Positions 27,088-33,883 of a DNA stretch of 33,883 bases are shown piece by piece (within the stretch, counting starts at the first letter, position 1; each line of letters starts with the position of its first letter). A program made the translations under genes and the position numbers. The notes beneath the pieces were generated by a model. The model was given only the letters and a program-made list of their open reading frames with translations, searched no databases and was not told where the DNA came from. Source of the DNA: an uncultured Verrucomicrobia subdivision 3 bacterium. Lineage in GTDB: Bacteria > Verrucomicrobiota > Verrucomicrobiia > Limisphaerales > UBA11358. The DNA is taken from NCBI GenBank assembly GCA_903861445.1, contig CAIOUK010000072.1:1-33883 (forward strand), given 5' to 3'.

Positions 27088-27290
27088 AATACGTTTTACG
27101 CTTATTCCACAAGGGTCTCTTGTCATCATTTTTGTTGCGGTCGTGAACGCCGTAGCCGCCGGGCTGCCCACAAACCTTTATCCATCGGAAAAATAATGGC
27201 ATCTACGATGCCCCTGCCATGCGGCCAATGGTTTTCATCGTGACACACCGCGTGGACTGGAACAGAATTAATTTTTGTCCGGCGTGACTA
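27084..27290 (+). pseudogene. decayed secreted-protein gene remnant (signal peptide with frameshift, body lost)
   Basis: ATGA overlap with the GH2 stop; frame 1 MKYVLRLFHK then shifted frame SLVIIFVAVVNAVAAGLPTNLYPSEK* forms a plausible signal peptide; a third short frame encodes NNGIYDAPAMRPMVFIVTHRVDWNRINFCPA*. Confidence 0.45.
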
Positions 27291-27360
27291 ATTTGCGTCG
27301 GATTTGCAGGCACGCAACGCCATCAAAAATAGAATTTTAACATCGTCGCTTTTTAAAAAT

Positions 27361-28140
27361 ATGGAATCCTCCAATCCCTCAATCACGCCGTTTCGTCTGG
27401 ACGGTGAAGTGGCGCTCATCACCGGCGGTGCCACCGGTCTCGGTTTTGGCATGTCCCGAAGTTTCGTGGCGTCCGGTGCCAAAGTTGTGCTCGCTGGCCG
27501 GCGCGAAGAGGAATTGAAAAAAGCCGTGGCTGCGCTTGGTGCCTCGGCGAGTTACGTCCGCCACGATGTGACCGAACATGGCAAGGCGGGCGAATTGGTT
27601 GCCGCCGCCACCCGTGCTGCCGGCGCACCGCTGAGCATTCTGATCAACAACGCCGGGATTCATCTCAAGAAGCTCGCCGTCGACACCAGCCCCGAAGAGT
27701 TTCTCACCGTCCTCAACACGCACGTCATCGGCGCGCATGCGCTCACGCGCGCGGTCTTGCCGGGAATGATTGAACGGAAGCATGGCAACGTCATTTTCAT
27801 CGCCTCGATGGCCTCGCTGTTTGGCCTCTCGAAAGTCATCGCCTACGCCGCCGCCAAGAGCGCTTACCTCGGCATGGTGCGCACGTTGGCTACTGAAGTT
27901 TCCGTGGATAACGTCCGCATCAACGCCATCGCGCCCGGTTGGATTGATTCCGACATGACGCGCAAGGTGATGGCGGACGACCCGGCGCGGCGCGCGAAAA
28001 TCATCAGCCGCACGCCGATGGGAAAATTCGGGGATGCGGACGACATCGGCTGGGCGGCGGTTTATTTGTGTTCGCCGGCGGCGAAATTTGTCACCGGCGC
28101 TGTGCTGCCGGTGGACGGTGGCGTCAGCATCGGCTTTTAA
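27361..28140 (+). CDS. short-chain dehydrogenase/reductase (SDR)
   Basis: Rossmann motif [35 protein letters not shown], terminal [17 protein letters not shown]. Confidence 0.93.
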   Translation: MESSNPSITPFRLDGEVALITGGATGLGFGMSRSFVASGAKVVLAGRREEELKKAVAALGASASYVRHDVTEHGKAGELVAAATRAAGAPLSILINNAGIHLKKLAVDTSPEEFLTVLNTHVIGAHALTRAVLPGMIERKHGNVIFIASMASLFGLSKVIAYAAAKSAYLGMVRTLATEVSVDNVRINAIAPGWIDSDMTRKVMADDPARRAKIISRTPMGKFGDADDIGWAAVYLCSPAAKFVTGAVLPVDGGVSIGF

Positions 28141-28143
28141 TTT

Positions 28144-29217
28144 ATGAAACTCGGTTTCGGGCTTTACCGGCACCAGCTCAACGCGGAACACTTTCGTTTC
28201 GCGCGGCAATGCGGCGCGACGCATCTGGTGATTCACCTCGTGGATTATTTCCGTTCCTCGCGCCGCAATCAGCCCGGCGACCAGCCCTTGGGCGACGATG
28301 CGGGCTGGGGTCTCGCCGGCGATCCCGACCAACTTTGGACGTTTGAGGAAATTGCCACCATTCAAAAGGAAGCGGCGGCGCACGGTTTGCAGATTGAAGC
28401 GATTGAAAATTTTGATCCGGCGCACTGGCACGATGTGTTGCTCGATGGCCCGAAGAAAGCGCAGCAACTGGAAAATCTTAAAACCATCATCCGCACGGTC
28501 GGGCGCGTGGGCATTCCGGTTATCGGCTACAACTTCTCGCTCGCCGGCGTCGCGGGGCGTGTGAAAGGCGCGTGGGGACGTGGCGGTGCTGAAGTGGTCG
28601 GGATGGACGGCGCTTACGATAAGCCCATTCCCAAAGGCATGATTTGGAACATGGTCTATGACAAAAATGCGCCAGCCGGAAACCTCGCGCCCATCACCGC
28701 CGAAGAATTATGGCGGCGGCATGGTGAGTTTTTGGATGCGCTGATTCCGGTGGCCGAGGAAGCGGGCGTCACGCTGGCGGCACATCCAGATGATCCGCCG
28801 ACGCCGACCGTGCGCGGCCAGCCGCGCTTGGTGAATCAGCCGCAGCTTTACCAGAAGCTCATTGACCGCCGCCCGAGCCCGCGCAACGCGCTGGAATTTT
28901 GTCTCGGCACGCTGGCAGAGATGCCGGAAGGAAATATTTACGACGCGGTTGAAACCTACAGTCGCCAACGCAAGCTGGCCTACGTCCATTTCCGCAACGT
29001 GCGTGGCAAAGCGCCGCATTATCAGGAAACTTTCGTGGACGAAGGCGATATTGACATGCTGCGTGTGCTGCGGATTCTCAAGCGGAATGGTTTTACCGGC
29101 GTGCTGATTCCCGATCATGCGCCGCAAATGACGTGCGCCGCGCCGTGGCACGCCGGCATGGCCTACGCGTGCGGTTGGATGCAGGCGGCGCTGAAAATCG
29201 TAGAAACCAATTTATGA
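28144..29217 (+). CDS. uxuA: mannonate dehydratase-like protein (UxuA family)
   Basis: MKLGFGLYRHQLNAEHFRFARQCGATHLVIHLVDYF, VIGYNFSLAGVAGRVKGAWGRGGAEVVGMD, AHPDDPP, HFRNVRG. Confidence 0.82.
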   Translation: MKLGFGLYRHQLNAEHFRFARQCGATHLVIHLVDYFRSSRRNQPGDQPLGDDAGWGLAGDPDQLWTFEEIATIQKEAAAHGLQIEAIENFDPAHWHDVLLDGPKKAQQLENLKTIIRTVGRVGIPVIGYNFSLAGVAGRVKGAWGRGGAEVVGMDGAYDKPIPKGMIWNMVYDKNAPAGNLAPITAEELWRRHGEFLDALIPVAEEAGVTLAAHPDDPPTPTVRGQPRLVNQPQLYQKLIDRRPSPRNALEFCLGTLAEMPEGNIYDAVETYSRQRKLAYVHFRNVRGKAPHYQETFVDEGDIDMLRVLRILKRNGFTGVLIPDHAPQMTCAAPWHAGMAYACGWMQAALKIVETNL

Positions 29218-29227
29218 CCCAAGCAAT

Positions 29228-32050
29228 ATGAAAAAAATTATATTCCTAGCCGCCGTTTTATTTTCGGTCTGCGCCAAGTCGTCGGAACTTTCGCCGGCGC
29301 AATTTATCAATCCGCCAATTGACGCGCGTCCCGGTGCCTATTGGGTCTGGCTCAACGGCAACGTGGATCGCGCCCAGCTCACCCATGAGCTGGAAGAGAT
29401 GAAAGCCAAGGGAATGTCCGGCGCGGAAATCTGGGATATCGGCCTGACCACGCCGAATCCGGACATGCCCGTGCCGGTCGGCCCGGCGTATCTGAGTCCG
29501 GAATCCGTGGCCTCCATCCGCCATGCGGACAAGGAAGCGGCGCGGTTGGGTTTGAATCTCGGCCTGATCTCCTCCAGCAGTTGGAACGAGGGCGGCAGTT
29601 GGGTCGAGCCGAAGGACGCCATTAAGGCATTGTATGTCAGCGCCACCAATTTTTCCGGGCCGGCCAAAATTTCGCAGCCGTTGGCGTTCCCGGCGAACCG
29701 CGCGGTCAAGGCCGCCGACGGCTTGCCGCTCTATCATCGCGAAGTGGCCGTCATAGCGTTCCCGGCGTCCGCCCAAAAAATAATTCCCTCTGTCGCCTCG
29801 GTGTTGAACCTGACCGACAAAGTCAATGCCGCCGGCGAATTGCAATGGGACGTGCCGCCGGGCGAATGGACCGTGTTACGCCTCGTCTGTGCGACCACCG
29901 GCCAGCAGCTCGTCGTGCCCAGTCCCAATTCGCGTGGCTTGATGGTGGATCACATGGATGCCGGCGCGGAGCAGCGGAATTACGAAAATATTTTTCAGCG
30001 GCTGTTTCCGCATGGCGAAAATTTTTCGGCGCTGAAATTTTTTCAGGAAGACAGCATCGAGCTGAATCCGCCGCAGAAAACCGGCGGTATCGCGGACTGG
30101 ACGGACAATTTCCCGGCGGAATTCAAACAATATCGCGGTTACGATATTACTCCGTATCTGCCCGTGTTGGCGGGACAAAAGTTTACCAATCCGGAACTGG
30201 CCGAACGGTTTTTGCACGACTACCGTGAAACCGTCAGCGACCTGTGGCTCGACCGGCATTATCTCGTCGCCAAAAAACTACTGCACGAACGCGGTTTGCA
30301 AATCGCCGGCGAACCCGGTCACGGCGGCTATCCTCGTCCGGAAGTGTTGCGCGCACTCGGTGCCATGGATATTCCGCGCGGCGAATTTTGGAACACCCGC
30401 AAAAACTGGGTCACCAAGGAAGCCGCTTCCGCCGCCCATATCTACGGCCTGAAATACGCGGACGCCGAATCCTTCACCGGCTGGCGCAGTTGGCAGGACG
30501 GCCCGTTTGAATTGAAACGCTTGGCCGACACCGCGTTTTGCGACGGCATGAACCGGATGACGATTCACAACTTCGCGCACAATCCGCCGGCCGCCGGGCT
30601 GCCGGGCAATTGCTATCACGCCGGCGAACACGTCAACGTCAACACGACTTGGTGGCCGATGTCCGCGCCGTTCTTCGCCTATCTCGACCGCTGCTGCTAT
30701 ATGCTGCAACAAGGTTTGTCCGTGGCCGATGCCTGTTTTTACTACGGCGACGACGCGCCGAATCTGGTGGCCGCCCGCCGCATTGACACCAAGCCCCAGC
30801 GTGTGGACGGTGAGATTTGCCAGCATTGCTTCCGCACCAATCCCGCGCCCGCCAATGTGCTGGGTGACGGCTACGATTACGACGTGGTTAATTCCGAGGT
30901 CATCCTCACGCGCATGACCGTGAAGGACGGCCGGTTGACGTTGCCGAATGAAATGAGCTACGCCGTGCTCGTTCTGCCCGACCGCGACGATATGCCGTTG
31001 GTCGTGTTGAAGAAAATCGAGAGCTTTGTCCGCGCCGGTGCCATCGTCCTCGGCCCCAAGCCCGTTCACGCTTCTGGTTTGACCGGCTATCCGCAATACG
31101 ACATGGAAATCCAGTCGCTCGCCACGCAGCTTTGGGGCGATTGCGACGGCGAAAAAGTGCGCGAACGCGCCTACGACAAAGGCTTGATTGTCTGGGATCG
31201 CAACCGCGTCCGCGAAATTTTGCAGCAGCATAAAATCATTCCCGACTTTGTTTGCAGCACCACGGACAACAACGCGGACTTGGATTATTTTCACCGGCGC
31301 ACGGCGGCTGCCGACATTTATTTCGTCAGCAACAAGGGGCTCAATCCGATGGACACGGAATGTGTCTTCCGCGTCACCGGCAAACAACCGCACTTCTGGC
31401 TGCCGGACACCGGCGAAATTCAGCCGTGCGAAAATTACGAAATCGGTGCCAACAGCACGCGGGTGAAATTGAAATTGCCGTCGGGCGGCAGCGTGTTCGT
31501 CGTGTTTGAAGGCCAGCCGGAAAAATTGCAAGCGTCGTCGCCCGCCGCATTGCCACCGCCCGCCGCGCCAGTCGAAATCACCGGTTCCTGGCTGGTCAAA
31601 TTTCCGCCGCACCTTGGCGCGCCGCCGGCCTGGACTTTTGAGCAGCTCGTTTCCTGGACGAGCGTCACCAACGAGGGCGTGAAATATTTTTCCGGCACGG
31701 CCACTTACTTCAAAGACTTTGAAGCGCCTGCGGATGCACTGGTTACCGGTCGGCGGGTGATTTTGGATTTGGGATCGCTCCGCAATGTCGCGGACGTGAC
31801 GCTCAACGGTCAGCATCTTGGCATCCTGTGGAAACCGCCGTTCCAAGTGGACGTGACCGGCGCGATGCATGCCGGCACCAATCAACTTCAGATCGAAGTG
31901 GTCAACGTTTGGGCCAACCGTATTGTTGGCGATGCCAAACTGCCCAAGGCGCAACGCGTCACGCAAATGGCGCAGAAACTGCCGGTGCAAGGCCCGCATG
32001 AATCCGGTTTGCTGGGGCCGGTCAGCTTGCGTTTCGAGGCGGCGCGGTAA
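29228..32050 (+). CDS. GH106-like alpha-L-rhamnosidase family protein
   Basis: FINPPIDARPGAYWVWLNGNVDRAQLTHELEEMKAKGMSGAEIWDIG, ISSSSWNEGGSWV, C-terminal galactose-binding-like NGQHLGILWKPPFQVDVTGAMHAGTNQLQIEVVNVWANRIVGD. Confidence 0.87.
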   Translation: MKKIIFLAAVLFSVCAKSSELSPAQFINPPIDARPGAYWVWLNGNVDRAQLTHELEEMKAKGMSGAEIWDIGLTTPNPDMPVPVGPAYLSPESVASIRHADKEAARLGLNLGLISSSSWNEGGSWVEPKDAIKALYVSATNFSGPAKISQPLAFPANRAVKAADGLPLYHREVAVIAFPASAQKIIPSVASVLNLTDKVNAAGELQWDVPPGEWTVLRLVCATTGQQLVVPSPNSRGLMVDHMDAGAEQRNYENIFQRLFPHGENFSALKFFQEDSIELNPPQKTGGIADWTDNFPAEFKQYRGYDITPYLPVLAGQKFTNPELAERFLHDYRETVSDLWLDRHYLVAKKLLHERGLQIAGEPGHGGYPRPEVLRALGAMDIPRGEFWNTRKNWVTKEAASAAHIYGLKYADAESFTGWRSWQDGPFELKRLADTAFCDGMNRMTIHNFAHNPPAAGLPGNCYHAGEHVNVNTTWWPMSAPFFAYLDRCCYMLQQGLSVADACFYYGDDAPNLVAARRIDTKPQRVDGEICQHCFRTNPAPANVLGDGYDYDVVNSEVILTRMTVKDGRLTLPNEMSYAVLVLPDRDDMPLVVLKKIESFVRAGAIVLGPKPVHASGLTGYPQYDMEIQSLATQLWGDCDGEKVRERAYDKGLIVWDRNRVREILQQHKIIPDFVCSTTDNNADLDYFHRRTAAADIYFVSNKGLNPMDTECVFRVTGKQPHFWLPDTGEIQPCENYEIGANSTRVKLKLPSGGSVFVVFEGQPEKLQASSPAALPPPAAPVEITGSWLVKFPPHLGAPPAWTFEQLVSWTSVTNEGVKYFSGTATYFKDFEAPADALVTGRRVILDLGSLRNVADVTLNGQHLGILWKPPFQVDVTGAMHAGTNQLQIEVVNVWANRIVGDAKLPKAQRVTQMAQKLPVQGPHESGLLGPVSLRFEAAR

Positions 32051-32077
32051 TCGGCGGGAAATCCGCTGCTGCGGAAT

Positions 32078-32451
32078 TTACGGTAAAACGTGCGCGGGCG
32101 TGACGGTGGAGCCGAGCGAGCAGGTTGGTGTATCGCCAACTTTTTTGATGGAATAAATGCCACCGTGCGGACAACTAGGAATTTTTCCTGCGCTGGTAAT
32201 GTAAGCTTGATGTAAGGCGTCAGATCGTTTGGAAAATTAATGGGGTCACCGGTTTTTAAGTTCTTTTCCAGCGCGAACTGATTGGCGGCGGCATCAATCT
32301 GACGGAGCATACGGATGCAAGGGTTACCATTAGAAACGCGAGCTTTAACGAAATTAGGAACGGCAATGGCCACCAGCAAGACCACAAATAAAAAAACCGC
32401 TAACCAGACCATAATTTTTTCCGTTGCGGATCTTTTGGCTGGTTCACTCAT
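32078..32451 (-). pseudogene. type IV pilin-like/pseudopilin protein with apparent 1-nt frameshift
   Basis: N-terminus EKIMVWLAVFLFVVLLVAIAVPNFVKARVSNGNPCIRMLRQIDAAANQFALEKNLKTGDPINFPNDLTPYIK; after a frame change near 32204-32207 it continues AYITSAGKIPSCPHGGIYSIKKVGDTPTCSLGSTVTPAHVLP* ending at 32078. Confidence 0.75.
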
Positions 32452-32492
32452 ATATTTTTCAACACCGCCCGCCGGATTCCGTTGCGGGAAAT

Positions 32493-33731
32493 TTACCGTC
32501 TCCGTCCGCCGGGCGCGAAGTGGTAGCCGCCGTGGACGCGGCCGCCGCGCACTTTGCCGGGGAAGCCAGCGGGTGCGCCGGCCTTTGGCTCTTCAAACAA
32601 CGCGGTGTAGCGGTAATCGAAATTCTCCAGCTTCACGCGCGGGATTTTCTGGCTGATGAAGCGTTCGATGGCGAACACGTGCGGCGCATCTTCGGCCACC
32701 ATGATGGTGAAGGCGTCGCCGGTGGCCGCTGCGCGACCCGTGCGCCCGATGCGGTGAATATAATCTTCCTGATGCTGCGGCACGTCGTAGTTCACGACGT
32801 GGCTCACGTCCGCGATGTCCAGTCCGCGCGCGGCGATGTCGGTGGCCACAAGCACTTCAAATTTGCCGTCGCGAAAACCTTGCAAGGCCTGTTCGCGTTC
32901 CTTTTGCGTGCGGTTGGAATGCAGCACGGCCACGGCATGATTCTCGCGCTTGAGCAGCGCGGCGCAACGGTCTGCGCCGTGTTTGGTGCGGCAGAAAACG
33001 ATGACGGAATCGTAGTTCACGCGCTTGAGCAGTTCGAGCAGTAGGTCGGTTTTCTGCGTGTCGGACACGGGATAAATGACGTGCTTCACGGATTCCGCCG
33101 GCGAACGGCGCGCGCCGATTTCGATGGTCTCCGGTTCGTGCATTGCCCATTGAATGAGCGTTTCGATCTGCGGTGGAACGGTGGCGGAAAACAGTGCGGA
33201 GTGGCGTTGCTTGGGGCATTTCTCCACGAGCCGTCGGACGTCAGGCAGGAACCCCATGTCGAGCATCCGGTCAGCTTCATCGAGGACGAGAAATTCCACC
33301 TTGTCGAGTTTCAACGTGCCTTGTTCCAAATGGTCGAGCAACCGTCCGGGTGTCGCGACGACGATGTCCGTGCCGGCTTTCAATTCGTCATTTTGTTTGC
33401 CATAGCCCACGCCGCCGAAGACGACGCAGACTTTCAAATCCGTGAAGCGCGCATAATCGCGGATGGCGGTCTCGACCTGCGCGGCGAGTTCGCGCGTGGG
33501 TTCGAGGATGAGCACACGCGGGCCGACGGGATTATGCGTGCCGAGTTTTGAGAGGATGGGCAAAGCGAACGCGGCGGTTTTGCCGGTGCCGGTCTGCGCG
33601 CTGCCGATGACGTCTTTGCCGGACAGCACGAGCGGAATCGCGCGGAGCTGAATGGGCGTGGGATCCACATAACCCATCGCCTTGACGCCTTCGAGAATTT
33701 TCTCGGAAAGACCTAATTTGCTAAAAGCCAT
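32493..33731 (-). CDS. DEAD-box ATP-dependent RNA helicase (RhlE-like)
   Basis: AQTGTGKTAAF, PTRELAAQ, VLDEADRMLDMGF, SATVPP, HRIGRTGRA motifs. Start at internal MAFSKLGLSEKIL. Confidence 0.95.
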   Translation of the reverse strand: MAFSKLGLSEKILEGVKAMGYVDPTPIQLRAIPLVLSGKDVIGSAQTGTGKTAAFALPILSKLGTHNPVGPRVLILEPTRELAAQVETAIRDYARFTDLKVCVVFGGVGYGKQNDELKAGTDIVVATPGRLLDHLEQGTLKLDKVEFLVLDEADRMLDMGFLPDVRRLVEKCPKQRHSALFSATVPPQIETLIQWAMHEPETIEIGARRSPAESVKHVIYPVSDTQKTDLLLELLKRVNYDSVIVFCRTKHGADRCAALLKRENHAVAVLHSNRTQKEREQALQGFRDGKFEVLVATDIAARGLDIADVSHVVNYDVPQHQEDYIHRIGRTGRAAATGDAFTIMVAEDAPHVFAIERFISQKIPRVKLENFDYRYTALFEEPKAGAPAGFPGKVRGGRVHGGYHFAPGGRRR

Positions 33732-33821
33732 GTGAAAGAGTAGCAAATGCGCGAATTATGGGAAGCCGTGAATTGAGCTTTGTGGTTGCGGGTGGAATCC
33801 GCCTGCCGTTAGCCTGCCGCG

Positions 33822-33883
33822 ATGCAAACGCTCGTCGAAGATTTTCTGCAATACCTGCGGCACGAGCGCGGCCAGTCGGATAA
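33822..33883 (+). CDS. tyrosine recombinase XerC/XerD-like, N-terminal fragment cut by window edge
   Basis: MQTLVEDFLQYLRHERGQSD resembles the Xer N-terminal SAM-like core-binding domain; only ~20 residues visible. Confidence 0.6.
   Translation, partial: MQTLVEDFLQYLRHERGQSD

Noticed and set aside
27379-28467. 362-aa antisense ORF spanning SDR and UxuA-like genes
   Set aside because: Crosses two well-supported sense genes; no recognisable protein family.
30278-31999. 573-aa antisense ORF over the GH106-like gene
   Set aside because: Same shadow-ORF effect; sense strand has clear family motifs.
33822-33883. Xer-like recombinase as evidence of a mobile element
   Set aside because: Only ~20 residues visible and it resembles housekeeping XerC/D; no other mobile signatures in the window.
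1-33883. CRISPR arrays, IS elements or retron/defence systems
   Set aside because: No regularly spaced direct repeats, transposase, reverse transcriptase or Cas-like ORFs were seen.

Overview
The window looks like a Verrucomicrobia/Planctomycetes-type chromosome segment; lineage is inferred from protein style only. The left flank (1-3600) holds rpmE (partial, minus), a small lipoprotein, a radical SAM protein, tRNA-Gln(TTG), a GntR-winged-helix + LacI-type-sensor (AraR-like) regulator on the minus strand, and tRNA-Arg(CCT). From about 3998 to 32050 there is a ~28 kb, entirely plus-strand, secreted glycan-degradation cluster. In order it encodes: a sulfatase fused to an SGNH-hydrolase domain; a coiled-coil + transglutaminase-like protein; a SASA-type carbohydrate esterase; a Tat-exported (alpha/alpha)6 glycosidase-like protein; a second copy of the coiled-coil + transglutaminase-like protein; an amidohydrolase remnant; a stand-alone SGNH hydrolase; a GH127-like (DUF1680) protein; a GH78-like alpha-L-rhamnosidase; a 1578-aa multidomain surface protein; a GH2 protein; an SDR; a UxuA-like mannonate dehydratase; and a GH106-like protein. 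There is no SusC/SusD, TonB receptor or other recognisable transporter in it. The right flank has a pilin-like pseudopilin gene with an apparent 1-nt frameshift, a DEAD-box RNA helicase, and the start of a Xer-type recombinase. The best candidates for undescribed biology are the paired transglutaminase-like proteins with a Cys/His/Asn constellation, the sulfatase-SGNH fusion together with its free SGNH paralogue, and the large alpha/alpha-toroid + HEAT + DUF2341/LamG-like protein.
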